From assembly GCF_000154705.2 (NCBI RefSeq), contig NZ_CM002917.1, positions 2,312,461 through 2,376,460 of the forward strand: a stretch of 64,000 bases of DNA, read 5' to 3'. The translations under genes and the position numbers were made by a program. The notes below the pieces were generated by a model. That model was not told the DNA's origin. It searched no databases and worked only from the letters and a program-made list of their open reading frames with translations. The first letter of the stretch is position 1; each line of letters starts with the position of its first letter. This DNA comes from Hoeflea phototrophica DFL-43 (GTDB taxonomy: Bacteria > Pseudomonadota > Alphaproteobacteria > Rhizobiales > Rhizobiaceae). Below, piece by piece: positions 33,513 through 42,203 of this stretch.

Positions 33513-33773
33513 CGTTTTCGCTCTTTGGCGAGCTGCGTTGATGCCGGCGGCGCGGCGCAGCATTTGACAAGGCGATGAACGGCAGCTTTGGGCCGCATCC
33601 CGACATCCCGCATTGAAATCACCCCACAACGCCACCCATCTATTCCACCCGCGGATCGCGGATCATCCCGCGCACCCCCATTTTCCCCTCGCCCCGAATC
33701 CGCTATGACCGGTCAGCGGCGGCCCGTGGCCGTTGCTCTTTGCAATCATGCACGTCCCGGGGTTATGCCGACC

Positions 33774-34106
33774 ATGCGCTTCCGCCTTGCACTCTTGTCT
33801 GTTTTTGCCGTTGTTGTTTCAGCCTGCACCACCACCTCGGCGCCCACAAATCCGCTGCAGGAGCGCTGGAACGGGAAGTCGGCGGGTGAGTTTTTTGCAG
33901 CCTTCGGGCCGCCCAATTCGGACCGCAGCGGGCCGGGCGGCACCACCGTCAACACCTGGCGCGGCGGCTTCACCGGCGGCCGGTCCTGCTATGTGGAATT
34001 GATCGTCAACAAGGATTACACCATCAGAACGATCCGCGCCCTCGCCGACCGTCCCGGCACCAATGGCGGGCCGTCGCACTGCGAGAAGACGCTCGACGCG
34101 GATTGA
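33774..34106 (+). CDS. Small outer-membrane-type lipoprotein
   Basis: A 110-residue putative lipoprotein. After a basic start, a hydrophobic stretch (LALLSVFAVVV) leads to a lipobox VSAC, so signal peptidase II should leave a diacylated cysteine near residue 18. The mature part has TTTSAPTNPLQERWNGKSAG and FFAAFGPPNS, a pattern like small SmpA/OmlA-type lipoproteins in which a GxP motif opens the domain, and it ends in two conserved-looking cysteines. A start at 33765 is equally possible. The function is unknown. Confidence 0.7.
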   Translation: MRFRLALLSVFAVVVSACTTTSAPTNPLQERWNGKSAGEFFAAFGPPNSDRSGPGGTTVNTWRGGFTGGRSCYVELIVNKDYTIRTIRALADRPGTNGGPSHCEKTLDAD

Positions 34107-34190
34107 GGATGTCTGTGGGTTATTTGGTCCACGCAACAGGGTGGCTGCTGGTTCAAGTTCCTGCATGCTTGTGGCCGAGACACTAATGCC

Positions 34191-34303
34191 CGTCATGCCG
34201 GGCCTGACCCGGCATCCAGCCAGCCCAAGTCCTTGGGCTAAAAGGGTCTATTGACCCGGCGGACGCCGGGTCGCTGGATCCCGGATCAAGTCCGGGATGA
34301 CGG
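34191..34303. repeat. Alphaproteobacterial dispersed palindromic repeat
   Basis: A 113-base inverted structure between the lipoprotein gene and tgt. The left arm starts cgtcatgccgggcctgaccc and the right arm ends gatcaagtccgggatgacgg; these are near-perfect reverse complements. The centre holds smaller hairpins (agcccaagtccttgggct; acccggcggacgccgggt). This arm sequence is a familiar dispersed intergenic repeat of alphaproteobacteria. It could also serve as a terminator for the converging tgt transcript. Confidence 0.75.
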
Positions 34304-34332
34304 AGAGTGTGGAGGCGCTGCCTCAAGCGTCC

Positions 34333-35466
34333 CTATCCCAGCGGCGGAATATCGCCTCTGGCCCAGCGCTCTTGCGTCTCGGCTGAAAACGCCTCGAATG
34401 TCTGCGCCTCGATGGCGCCGCGGATGCCGGACATCAGGTCCTGATAGTAGCTCAGATTGTTCCAGGTGATCAGCATCATGCCGAGGATCTCGTTGGAACG
34501 GACCAGGTGATGCAGATAGGCGCGGGAATAGTCGCGCGCCGCCGGGCAGGAACTCTCCTCGTCGAGCGGGCGGTGGTCCTCGGCGTGGCGCGCATTCTTG
34601 AGGTTGATCTTGCCGTGGCGGGTGAAAGCAAGGCCATGGCGGCCGGCGCGGGTCGGCATCACGCAGTCGAACATGTCGATGCCGCGGCCCACCGATTTGA
34701 GGATGTCGTCAGGCGTGCCGACACCCATCAAATAGCGCGGCTTCTCCACCGGCAGCGCCGGACAGGTGACATCGAGCATGTCGAGCATCACCTCCTGCGG
34801 CTCGCCCACGGCCAGCCCGCCGACCGCATAGCCTTTCAGGTCAAGCGCGGTGAGCCCCCCCGCCGAGCGCTCGCGCAGCTTCGGGATATCGCCGCCCTGG
34901 ACAATGCCGAACATCGCCTTGCCGGGCTGGTCGCCGAAGGCAACCCTGCAGCGCTCGGCCCAGCGCAATGACATTTCCATGGCGCGCTCGATCTCGCTCT
35001 CGCTCGCCGGCAGCCGCACGCATTCATCGAGCTGCATCTGGATGTCGGAGCCGAGCAGGCCCTGGATTTCGATCGAGCGCTCCGGGCTCATCTCGTGGCG
35101 CGAGCCGTCGATGTGGGACTGGAAGGTGACGCCGTGCTCGGTGATCTTGCGCAGCGCGGACAGCGACATCACCTGAAAGCCGCCAGAATCGGTCAGGATC
35201 GGGCCGTCCCAGCGGGCAAAATGATGCAACCCGCCAAGCCGCGCCACACGCTCGGCGCCGGGGCGCAGCATCAGGTGATAGGTGTTGCCCAGAATGATGT
35301 CGGCGCCCAGATCGCGCACCTGGTCCATATACATCGCCTTGACCGTGCCGCCGGTGCCCACGGGCATGAAGGCCGGTGTGCGGATCGTGCCGCGCGGCAT
35401 TGAGATCTCGCCGCGCCGCGCCTTGCCGTCGGTGGCCTTGAGCTTGAACTGGAAGGTGTCAGTCAT
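34333..35466 (-). CDS. tgt: tRNA-guanine transglycosylase (queuine tRNA-ribosyltransferase)
   Basis: A 377-residue TIM-barrel enzyme that swaps guanine-34 for preQ1 in tRNAs with GUN anticodons, in queuosine synthesis. The catalytic aspartate region [12 protein letters not shown] is near residue 92, the second aspartate is in [17 protein letters not shown] near 263, and SRAYLHHLV is near 318. The usual zinc site CxCxxC before SRAYLHH is degenerate: the sequence reads [13 protein letters not shown], keeping only one of three cysteines. It overlaps queA by four bases (ATGA), and both act in the same pathway. Confidence 0.95.
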   Translation of the reverse strand: MTDTFQFKLKATDGKARRGEISMPRGTIRTPAFMPVGTGGTVKAMYMDQVRDLGADIILGNTYHLMLRPGAERVARLGGLHHFARWDGPILTDSGGFQVMSLSALRKITEHGVTFQSHIDGSRHEMSPERSIEIQGLLGSDIQMQLDECVRLPASESEIERAMEMSLRWAERCRVAFGDQPGKAMFGIVQGGDIPKLRERSAGGLTALDLKGYAVGGLAVGEPQEVMLDMLDVTCPALPVEKPRYLMGVGTPDDILKSVGRGIDMFDCVMPTRAGRHGLAFTRHGKINLKNARHAEDHRPLDEESSCPAARDYSRAYLHHLVRSNEILGMMLITWNNLSYYQDLMSGIRGAIEAQTFEAFSAETQERWARGDIPPLG

Positions 35467-36542
35467 CGCTGGTCGCTCCGGAACAACAGGCTGGAATCGC
35501 CATAGGAATAGAAGCGGTAGCCGGTCTCAATCGCGTGGTCATAGGCGGCGCGCATGGTCTCGAGCCCGCAAAAGGCCGAAACCAGCATGAACAGCGTCGA
35601 GCGCGGAAGGTGAAAATTGGTCATCAGCACGTCGACGGCGCGAAACCGGTAGCCGGGCGTGATGAAGATGTCGGTCGGGCCGGACCAGGGCTGAATCGTG
35701 CCGTTTTCGTCCGCCGCGCTTTCGAGCAAACGCAATGAGGTGGTGCCGACCGAGACGATGCGTCCGCCACTGGCCCGCACCTGGTTGAGCGCTGCCGCGG
35801 TCTCGGCGCTGACATGGCCGATCTCCGAATGCATCCTGTGTTCTGCGGTGTCATCGGCCTTGACCGGCAGAAAGGTGCCCGCCCCCACATGCAGCGTGAC
35901 GAAATGCCGGACGATGCCGCGCGCATCAAGGCTCGCAAACAGCGCATCGGTGAAATGCAGCCCCGCAGTGGGGGCAGCAACCGCGCCATCCTCGCGGGCA
36001 TAGATGGTCTGATAATCCTTGCGGTCCTGCGCGTCCTCGCCGCGTTTGGAGGCGATGTAGGGCGGCAGCGGAATGTGGCCGGTGGCCATGATCGCCTCGT
36101 CAAGCGCGGGACCGGAGAGATCGAAGATCAGCTCGATCTCGCCGCCCTCGCCGCGCTCCCCCGCCGTGGCATCGAGCACGCCCTGGAGGCAGGCAGAGCC
36201 ATCACCGCCAAAAGACAGCCGGTCGCCGGGCTTGATCCGCTTGCCGGGGCGCACAAAGGCCTTCCAGCGGTCCGGGCCCGACCGCATGTGCAAAGTTGCG
36301 GAAACACGGACCTGATTGTCACCGCGATTGCGAAACCCTTCAAGCTGCGCCGGGATCACGCGTGTGTCGTTGAACACCAGCGCGTCGCCCGGTTGAAGCT
36401 GTGCCGCGAGATCGCGCACAATGGCGTCGGAAAGCCCACCATCCGGGGCCACGCACAGCATTCTGGCACTGTCACGCGGGCTTGCGGGCCTCAGCGCGAT
36501 GCTCTCATCGGGAAGGTGGAAATCGAAAAGGTCAACGCGCAT
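35463..36542 (-). CDS. queA: S-adenosylmethionine:tRNA ribosyltransferase-isomerase
   Basis: A 359-residue enzyme that transfers and isomerises the ribose of S-adenosylmethionine onto preQ1 in tRNA, forming epoxyqueuosine, the step after Tgt. The N-terminal [19 protein letters not shown], the [16 protein letters not shown] block near residue 51, the [13 protein letters not shown] motif near 190 and the C-terminal [13 protein letters not shown] are all conserved. It is separated from the upstream cyclophilin gene by a terminator hairpin at 36561-36604, so its promoter may lie within or after that hairpin. Confidence 0.96.
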   Translation of the reverse strand: MRVDLFDFHLPDESIALRPASPRDSARMLCVAPDGGLSDAIVRDLAAQLQPGDALVFNDTRVIPAQLEGFRNRGDNQVRVSATLHMRSGPDRWKAFVRPGKRIKPGDRLSFGGDGSACLQGVLDATAGERGEGGEIELIFDLSGPALDEAIMATGHIPLPPYIASKRGEDAQDRKDYQTIYAREDGAVAAPTAGLHFTDALFASLDARGIVRHFVTLHVGAGTFLPVKADDTAEHRMHSEIGHVSAETAAALNQVRASGGRIVSVGTTSLRLLESAADENGTIQPWSGPTDIFITPGYRFRAVDVLMTNFHLPRSTLFMLVSAFCGLETMRAAYDHAIETGYRFYSYGDSSLLFRSDQR

Positions 36543-36554
36543 AAGTGCGCCTCA

Positions 36555-36604
36555 TAAAAAACGCGCGGAATTCACATGGCCTGAAGCCGTCGAATCCCGC
36601 GCGT
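36555..36604 (-). terminator. Intrinsic terminator after the cytoplasmic cyclophilin gene
   Basis: On the minus strand, a 13-base stem with one mismatch (acgcgcgggattc / gaattccgcgcgt) is followed at once by six T residues. It lies 9 bases after the ppiB stop and ends 12 bases before queA, so it should end most ppiB transcripts. Confidence 0.75.
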
Positions 36605-36613
36605 ATCCGTGAC

Positions 36614-37129
36614 TTAGGCCTTGGCGTCAGCCGCAACCTTCATCGAGACAATCTTGTCGGGATCGACCACGGGCTCGCCGCGCTTGATCTTGTCAACATT
36701 GTCCATGCCTTCCATCACCTGGCCCCAGACCGTGTATTGACGGTTGAGGAAGCCGGCGTCGTCAAAGCAGATGAAGAACTGCGAGTTGGCAGAATTGGGA
36801 TCCTGGGCGCGGGCCATCGAGCAGGTGCCGCGGCCATGGTTCATGTTGGAGAACTCGGCCTTCAGGTCCGGCTTGTCCGAGCCACCCATGCCGGCGCGGC
36901 GCGGGTCGAAGGACGCGCCGTCCGACTTGCCGAACTTGACGTCGCCGGTCTGGGCCATGAAACCCTCGATCACGCGGTGAAACACCACACCATCATAGGC
37001 GCCTTCGCGGGCAAGTTCCTTGATCCGCGCAACGTGGCCGGGCGCGAGATCGGGCAGCATCTCGATGGTGATGGTGCCTTGCGTGGTTTCCACGATGAGC
37101 GTGTTTTCGGGATCCTTGATCTCCGCCAT
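36614..37129 (-). CDS. ppiB: Cytoplasmic peptidyl-prolyl cis-trans isomerase (cyclophilin)
   Basis: A 171-residue cyclophilin without signal peptide, which speeds up rotation about X-Pro bonds during protein folding in the cytoplasm. The active-site arginine is in VVFHRVIEGFMAQTGD near residue 52, and the conserved GTCSMARAQDPNSANSQFFI near 100 and the QYTVWGQVMEGMDNVD segment near 131 are present. It lies next to an exported paralogue with which it shares long stretches of sequence, so the pair arose by duplication. Confidence 0.94.
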   Translation of the reverse strand: MAEIKDPENTLIVETTQGTITIEMLPDLAPGHVARIKELAREGAYDGVVFHRVIEGFMAQTGDVKFGKSDGASFDPRRAGMGGSDKPDLKAEFSNMNHGRGTCSMARAQDPNSANSQFFICFDDAGFLNRQYTVWGQVMEGMDNVDKIKRGEPVVDPDKIVSMKVAADAKA

Positions 37130-37165
37130 GGGGTGTCTCCTGTTTTTATCGATTGGAATGTGTCG

Positions 37166-37732
37166 TCAGCCGCCGGAGCGGACCTTGATCATGCGGTCCG
37201 GATCAGTCACGGCGCCATTGGTGTTGGGGTTGCCGCGCTTGATCTGGTCAACATGCTCCATGCCTTCAACCACGGTACCCACAACGGTGTACTGACCATT
37301 GAGAAAATCGCCATCAGCAAACATGATGAAGAACTGCGAATTGGCGGAATTGGGGTTCTGCGACCGCGCCATGCCCACCGTGCCGCGCACGAAAGGCTTG
37401 TCGGAAAATTCGGCCGCCAGATCCGGTTGCGAAGACCCGCCCATGCCTGCGCGGCGGGGCGCGAAACCATCTTCCATGTCGCCGAACTGGACATCGCCGG
37501 TCTGGGCCATGAAGCCCTCGATCACCCGGTGAAAGGCAACATTGTCATACTCGCCGGCATCGGCAAGCGCCTTGAGCCGAGCGGCGTGGTTCGGTGCCAC
37601 GTCATCGGCAAGCTCGATGACCACATCACCGGTCTTGAGCGTGATGGTCAGCTGCTCGGCTGCCGTTGCAAGGCTCGGAAAGGCCAGAGAGAGAGCGAGA
37701 AGTGCTGCGGGAAGAAAACGAAACGAAGGCAT
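37166..37732 (-). CDS. Exported peptidyl-prolyl cis-trans isomerase (cyclophilin)
   Basis: A 188-residue cyclophilin with an N-terminal signal peptide (residues 1-24, SFRFLPAALLALSLAFPSLA then TAAEQ), so it acts in the periplasm. The catalytic core has FHRVIEGFMAQTGDVQFGD, GMARSQNPNSANSQFFIMF and QYTVVGTVVEGMEHVDQIKR. I start at 37732. The frame stays open upstream to 38005, but that part overlaps coaD and lacks a coding look. It sits between coaD and the cytoplasmic paralogue. Confidence 0.92.
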   Translation of the reverse strand: MPSFRFLPAALLALSLAFPSLATAAEQLTITLKTGDVVIELADDVAPNHAARLKALADAGEYDNVAFHRVIEGFMAQTGDVQFGDMEDGFAPRRAGMGGSSQPDLAAEFSDKPFVRGTVGMARSQNPNSANSQFFIMFADGDFLNGQYTVVGTVVEGMEHVDQIKRGNPNTNGAVTDPDRMIKVRSGG

Positions 37733-37910
37733 GAGAGCTCCGGGAGATTTTGGACGGCCGGACCAAGCCAGTCCGGCGGCATCCGTTTGACATACTGCCG
37801 GGCGCTTTGCAACGCCGCGGCGTGAGGCCAGCTGGTCAACTGCCGGCTTGGGGTGCTTGTAGCCTCTATGTGGTGCCTGCTGCGGCAAAGTCCATCGGAC
37901 AGATAAGGAT

Positions 37911-38408
37911 TCAGGCCTCGGCGATACGCGCGGCGAGTGCCTTTTGCACGAGTTCGGGCACAAACGGGCTGACATCACCGCCCATCTTGGCGATCTGGCG
38001 CACAAGCGTGGCGGTGATATGGCGGGTTTGAGGAAAAGCGGGTGCGAACACGGTGGTGATGTCGGGCGCCATGGCGCGGTTCATCCCGGCCATCTGCATT
38101 TCATAGTCGAGATCGGTGCCGTCCCGCAAACCGCGAACCAGAACCGTGGCGCCGGCCTGAGATGCAGCATCGATCACAAGTCCATCGAAGGAAATGACCG
38201 TAACTGTCTCGAAGCGTAGAGGAAATTCCGACTGAACGACATGCGAGATCATGCTGGCGCGTTCATCGAAGGAAAACAACGGCGCCTTGCCCGGATGCAC
38301 CCCGATGCCAATGACCAGCTCATCGCAAAGCGCCAGCGCCTGCTCAAGCACATCAATGTGACCATTGGTCATCGGGTCGAAGGACCCTGGATAAAACGCT
38401 GTACGCAT
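37911..38408 (-). CDS. coaD: Pantetheine-phosphate adenylyltransferase
   Basis: A 165-residue nucleotidyltransferase that adenylates 4'-phosphopantetheine, the penultimate step of coenzyme A synthesis. The nucleotide-binding motif [15 protein letters not shown] is at residues 6-20 with the T/HxGH histidine. [19 protein letters not shown] near 88 and the C-terminal [19 protein letters not shown] are typical. The start at 38408 gives the canonical [12 protein letters not shown] opening; the frame runs 17 codons further upstream without support. Confidence 0.96.
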   Translation of the reverse strand: MRTAFYPGSFDPMTNGHIDVLEQALALCDELVIGIGVHPGKAPLFSFDERASMISHVVQSEFPLRFETVTVISFDGLVIDAASQAGATVLVRGLRDGTDLDYEMQMAGMNRAMAPDITTVFAPAFPQTRHITATLVRQIAKMGGDVSPFVPELVQKALAARIAEA

Positions 38409-38545
38409 TGCAATCTTCCCTTTGCCTGGCGTTTTGTCACGCCAGACGGGCCGCTTCAAGGGATGATTGCTTTGAACTGAAGTTGCAGAGCGGAAAATAC
38501 GGCCAGGAACAGGGAGGTAAGAGCCCTGAAAACGCGGTCCGTTTC

Positions 38546-38806
38546 CTAGAAATCGGCCGTTGTCAGCCGGATCAGCGATTTGTGGGTTCGCTGATAGGCC
38601 TTGAGCGCAGCGGCCTGGATCTGCTTTCGGTTCTGGTCGAAGGCATCAAGATACTTGGTGTCCGCAGAGCGCGACAGCCCGGCAAGACGTTCCAGTGCAG
38701 GCGCTTCAAGCACAAAACGCACTTCCATGACGCCATCATAGCCCGAAAACCGGAAGGTTCCGGCGTCTTCGTCGAAACTGCGCATTTCGTTGGGGAATGC
38801 GATCAT
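38546..38806 (-). CDS. DUF1488 family protein
   Basis: An 86-residue protein of the DUF1488 family, common in Rhizobiales and some gammaproteobacteria. The pattern [30 protein letters not shown] fits: a short beta-rich half followed by a helical half ending in [18 protein letters not shown]. Function is unknown. It lies between coaD and a small basic protein gene, each with its own spacing, so co-transcription is uncertain. No signal peptide. Confidence 0.75.
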   Translation of the reverse strand: MIAFPNEMRSFDEDAGTFRFSGYDGVMEVRFVLEAPALERLAGLSRSADTKYLDAFDQNRKQIQAAALKAYQRTHKSLIRLTTADF

Positions 38807-38840
38807 TGTGCGGACCGCAATCGGGCAGAAGAGAGTGAAC

Positions 38841-38981
38841 TCATTTCTTGCCCTTCTTCTGAAACGGGTTGGTTTCGAGTTGCTTGACCGCTGAACCCGG
38901 TTCAGCCTGAACCTTAGCAGCTGTCTTGTCTTTCTTGGGTTTGCGGACTTCCCGGTTGGATCTCATTTGACCTTTGGCCAT
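38841..38981 (-). CDS. Small lysine-rich protein (46 residues)
   Basis: A 46-codon gene reading MAKGQMRSNREVRKPKKDKT and ending in NPFQKKGKK, strongly basic with about a quarter lysine. It is a typical start (AAAGA before the ATG) and lies in the same orientation as the DUF1488 gene. I recall similarly built MAKGQMRSNRE proteins as conserved hypotheticals in Rhizobiales. The charge suggests nucleic acid or ribosome contact; this is inference. It is short enough to be missed by gene finders. Confidence 0.65.
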   Translation of the reverse strand: MAKGQMRSNREVRKPKKDKTAAKVQAEPGSAVKQLETNPFQKKGKK

Positions 38982-39117
38982 GTCTTTTCCTCGGCAGAAT
39001 ATGCCGCCTCGACCAAAACAGATCGAAGCTCAGGTTACGTTGGATGCTTCAAGCCCCGGCGCCGCTTGCGCCAGGATGCCGTTTCACCGGCCCGTCTGGG
39101 CCCGAGTCTCGGCCTGG

Positions 39118-39330
39118 CTAGTCGTCCATGCCGGGAGCGATCAGTTCGAGATTGCTGCCCTGTTCAACGCGCTCATGGCCTTGCTCTTCATTGCGGATCC
39201 GGTACTGCGGCCTGCCGCTGTTGTCAGGCAACCGCAGCTCGACCGTAAACTCGGTCGGCGTACGCGGTGACAGACCCACTCTGGATTGGAGTGAAACCCG
39301 TTGACCCTTGGTGAAGATGCTTCTGGCCAT
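39118..39330 (-). CDS. Small conserved hypothetical protein (70 residues)
   Basis: A 70-residue soluble protein, MARSIFTKGQRVSLQSRVGL onward, with a beta-rich look (TEFTVELRLP, PQYRIRNEEQGHERV) and a C-terminal LELIAPGMDD. The pattern recalls small SH3-like barrels. The ATG at 39330 is preferred over the GTG/ATG-type start further upstream because the extra N-terminal residues look random. No known function; same strand as the two other small genes upstream. Confidence 0.6.
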   Translation of the reverse strand: MARSIFTKGQRVSLQSRVGLSPRTPTEFTVELRLPDNSGRPQYRIRNEEQGHERVEQGSNLELIAPGMDD

Positions 39331-39740
39331 ATCGTCAGTCCTTTGCTTGCCGTAGGGATGCCCACGCCCTGGCGTCAAACGCCATTTCTGGATGCATGGT
39401 CGAGGAACAAGCGGAAAGTCTGGTAGCTGCGGATCGACAAGGCGGCAGCACGCTTGGGTGCGAACGACAGATCAATGCGCCACAATTGCGGTTTATGCAA
39501 GGCGCAGGCGCCGCAATCATGTGCCAAGACATTTGCCGGGCCGTGCTGAAACTCCCATCAGATCCAGAGGTTTGAGATTTCCTCCATCCCTGCCCGCAGA
39601 CGTGCAATAATGAAAGACGTGCCACACTGGAAACGGGCATTCATCGCGCTGTTGGGGCGAAGCTATCGTTTCAGGGCCTTTTACGGGTTGTCCCGCGGTC
39701 TGGGCAGTGTCTTTCAATCTCTCCAAAGCAAGGCGGCTGC
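39331..39740. other. Intergenic region, no convincing gene
   Basis: About 410 bases between a minus-strand small gene and the transglutaminase-like gene. Open frames here are short, overlap on both strands and show no recognisable domains. The segment should contain both divergent promoters. I see no RNA gene or repeat. Confidence 0.5.
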
Positions 39741-40652
39741 ATGCTCATCAGGTTCGGTTTCGAAATCATGGTTGATTGCCCGGCGCCGGTGCCGATGCTG
39801 CTGGCGCTTTCGACCCACACGGAATTCAACGGACGGCTGATCGGTTCGGACTATGTCCGCTCGACCAGCATGACTCCGATCTCCTCCTATGTGGACAGAT
39901 ACGGCAACAGGATCTCGCGCGCCGTCGCCGACACCGGAAGAACGACCTTCTGGTCCGATTGCGTCGCCGAAGTCAGCGGCGCGCCCGATCATGTGCCGAG
40001 TTTCGCAATCCAGCACCGGATCGAGGACCTGCCCAGCGACACGCTCACCTTCCTGACCGCAAGCCGCTATTGCGATTCCGACAGTCTGGGCAATTTCGCC
40101 TGGGCCAATTTCGGCAACACCCAGGAAGGCTGGCCGCGGGTGCAGGCGATCTGCAATTTTGTGCACAACCACGTCACCTTCGGCTACAAGTTCGGCCGCC
40201 CCGACAAGACCGCCCGCGATGTGCTGGAGGAGAAATCCGGCGTCTGCCGTGACTTCGCGCATCTGAGCGTCAGCCTATGCCGCGCCATGAACATTCCCGC
40301 GCGCTATGCCAGCGGCTATCTCGGCGATATCGGCGTACCCGATTCAGGCTTCGATGATTTCTGCGCCTGGTTCGAGGTGTTTCTTGGCGGCAGCTGGCAC
40401 ACCGTGGATGCACGCTACAATGTTCCCCGAATCGGGCGGATCCTGATGGTTCGCGGCTCCGACGCATCGGATGTGGCGATGATCACCTCTTTCGGGGCCT
40501 ATCAGCTCTCCTCCTTCCGGGTCTGGACCACTCTGCTCGAAGACGGCACCAGCGATCAGGATATCCATGCGATGTTTGCGTCCCTGCCCGCGCCCCGTCC
40601 CGGTGGTCCGGACTTCGGCCTTGCCGTCCCCGGTGCCGTGCACCTTTTCTGA
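39741..40652 (+). CDS. Transglutaminase-like cysteine protease-fold protein
   Basis: A 303-residue transglutaminase-like superfamily protein. An N-terminal beta domain (about residues 1-140) leads into the catalytic core, with the nucleophile in EEKSGVCRDFAHLSVSLCRA near residue 175 and the acid in WHTVDARYNVPRIGRI near 230. In most family members a histidine opens the HAWVEVY motif. Here the motif reads DFCAWFEVFL, with cysteine in that place. Related rhizobial proteins often lack this histidine too, so activity is uncertain. There is no signal peptide. It is followed by a small membrane protein gene. Confidence 0.8.
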   Translation: MLIRFGFEIMVDCPAPVPMLLALSTHTEFNGRLIGSDYVRSTSMTPISSYVDRYGNRISRAVADTGRTTFWSDCVAEVSGAPDHVPSFAIQHRIEDLPSDTLTFLTASRYCDSDSLGNFAWANFGNTQEGWPRVQAICNFVHNHVTFGYKFGRPDKTARDVLEEKSGVCRDFAHLSVSLCRAMNIPARYASGYLGDIGVPDSGFDDFCAWFEVFLGGSWHTVDARYNVPRIGRILMVRGSDASDVAMITSFGAYQLSSFRVWTTLLEDGTSDQDIHAMFASLPAPRPGGPDFGLAVPGAVHLF

Positions 40653-40789
40653 GCCTGCCCGCCCGGTGCCCACCGGCTGGCGGCTGGCGGCTGGGAAAAA
40701 AACCGGGCATTTCGCGCGTTCAGCTTCCGTTCAGACTGGTTTTGCTTAAATCGCATCATCCGAACGAAAACGGACGAAAGGACACCGAC

Positions 40790-40948
40790 ATGACACTTGC
40801 TCTGGCAGCTCTCGCCTTCACCATCGCGCTTCTCTTCAGCGGCCTGGTCTTGGGCGCCATGCGCGAAGCAATGCCGGTCCGCTCGCGCCAACCAGACCTG
40901 CATGGCCGGCGTGATGCCGCTCCGTTTGCCCGCAGGTCCCATTTCTGA
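40790..40948 (+). CDS. Small membrane protein (52 residues)
   Basis: A short open frame with a good ribosome site (GAAAGGA) ahead of the ATG at 40790. Residues 2-25 form one hydrophobic helix (TLALAALAFTIALLFSGLVL), followed by a basic tail rich in arginine. It ends shortly before a strong terminator. It could be a real single-span membrane protein; nothing in it identifies a function. Confidence 0.45.
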   Translation: MTLALAALAFTIALLFSGLVLGAMREAMPVRSRQPDLHGRRDAAPFARRSHF

Positions 40949-40985
40949 CGTTCTGAAGTTACGCCTGACCTCCTCCTCCAAGGCG

Positions 40986-41022
40986 GCCCTGCCCGGATCC
41001 CTGTCCCGGGCAGGGCTTTTTT
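40986..41022. terminator. Intrinsic terminator, probably bidirectional
   Basis: A GC-rich stem (gccctgcccgg / cccgggcagggc, with a small offset) is followed by six T residues on the plus strand. It should end the transglutaminase/small membrane protein transcript and separates it from the converging VOC-family gene, whose stop lies at 41024. Confidence 0.85.
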
Positions 41023-41023
41023 G

Positions 41024-41404
41024 TCAGTGGGACATGGCCTTGCCGGTCGCCACGATCCGGATCCGGTGACCATCGGGATCGGCAGCCACGAAGGTGTGCC
41101 CGAACGGCATCTCCATCGGCTCCACCAGAACCGGTATGCCCCTGGCGCGCCAGTCGCTGTGCAGGCCATCGAGATTGTCCTTGTCCTTGACATCAAAGGA
41201 CACCTCGCTGGCCCCGGGCTGCCCGGTCCCACCCTGAGCCGCATCATCGGCCAGCCACAAGCCGAGCATCACTGTCTCGTTGAGCGGCAGCATGGCAAAA
41301 CCGGGGCTTGATTCCACAACCGGCTTGCCGAGCAACCCGGAATAGAAGTCGGCACTGGCCAACGGATTGGCCACATGCAGCAGCACGAAATCGAAATTCA
41401 TCAT
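41024..41404 (-). CDS. VOC-family (glyoxalase/bleomycin resistance fold) protein
   Basis: A 126-residue protein made of two beta-alpha-beta-beta-beta modules of the vicinal oxygen chelate fold. The first module is FDFVLLHVANPLASADFYSG; the second holds PFGHTFVAADPDGHRIRIVA. One or two metal ligands (histidines, and a glutamate in VEPMEM) could form a site with a partner subunit. Substrate unknown: such proteins include glyoxalases, ring-cleaving dioxygenases and antibiotic-binding proteins. GGAGAGA precedes the start. It is probably transcribed with, or downstream of, the WYL regulator. Confidence 0.83.
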   Translation of the reverse strand: MMNFDFVLLHVANPLASADFYSGLLGKPVVESSPGFAMLPLNETVMLGLWLADDAAQGGTGQPGASEVSFDVKDKDNLDGLHSDWRARGIPVLVEPMEMPFGHTFVAADPDGHRIRIVATGKAMSH

Positions 41405-41501
41405 TTTGTCTCTCCGTCCATTGGTAAAAGCGATGACCTTTTGGCCACCCGGAAAGACTACAATTTAATGCTGTCAGAATTTGTCAGCATAAGAAAACAC
41501 T

Positions 41502-42203
41502 TCACTCCCGGCGTTTTCTCAGATGCGCCCCCTCCTTCTCCTGCCATTGTTTCATCAGCACCGCGCGTCTTTGCGGATAGCCATTGGCCTCGACCTTAAG
41601 GCCGAGGATCCGGTCTGCCCGGAAATGCCGAAAATCATTGCGCAATTCGCACCAGGCCACAATCACGCGGGCCTGATCGAAAAAGGCCAGAGCGACAGGC
41701 CAGATCACCCGGTCGGTGCAGTTTCCGTTCACATCGGCATAGGAGATGGTCAGCTTGCGCTGGCGGCGGATGGCGTCGCGAATGGCCGGCAGTTCGCTCT
41801 CGCCGGCCGCTAGCGGCGCGCCCGGCCCAACAATGAGGGTGGATTCATCAAGCCCAGCCTTGAGATCCGGCGGCAGCACCGCGGCGATCTTGGTCAGCGC
41901 ATTGCGCGCCGCCGCCCCCAGTGGCTGGTCGGTGCGCTCGGCCACCCAGCGCGAACCGAGCACAAGCGCCTCGATCTCGTCCTCGGAGAACATCAGCGGC
42001 GGCAACATGAAGCCGGGCTTGAGCACAAAGCCAACCCCCGCCTCTCCGTCAATCGCCGCGCCTTGGGCTTTCAGGGCTTCGATGTCGCGGTAGATGGTCC
42101 GGAGCGACACGCCCAGCTCATCGGCGAGCGCAGCCCCGCTGACCGGATGCTTGTAGCGGCGGAACACTTGCAGGAGATCAAGAAGACGGGCGGCGCGGGA
42201 CAA
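41502..42203 (-). CDS. YafY/WYL-domain transcriptional regulator
   Basis: A 233-residue DeoR/YafY-type regulator. An N-terminal helix-turn-helix (SRAARLLDLLQVFRR, then VSGAALADELGVSLRTIYRD) is followed by a WYL domain with the core VNGNCTDRVIWPVALAFFDQ and WCELRNDFRHFRADRI. WYL domains sense small ligands or nucleic acid. I choose the TTG at 42203, with GGAG 8 bases ahead. The frame is open to 42560, but the added stretch is compositionally odd and lacks family sequence. It lies 97 bases upstream of the VOC gene, a pairing common for this family. Confidence 0.83.
   Translation of the reverse strand: MSRAARLLDLLQVFRRYKHPVSGAALADELGVSLRTIYRDIEALKAQGAAIDGEAGVGFVLKPGFMLPPLMFSEDEIEALVLGSRWVAERTDQPLGAAARNALTKIAAVLPPDLKAGLDESTLIVGPGAPLAAGESELPAIRDAIRRQRKLTISYADVNGNCTDRVIWPVALAFFDQARVIVAWCELRNDFRHFRADRILGLKVEANGYPQRRAVLMKQWQEKEGAHLRKRRE

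Noticed and set aside
39335..39640. A 101-codon minus-strand frame upstream of the transglutaminase-like gene
   Set aside because: Composition is random-looking and it lies where divergent promoters are expected.
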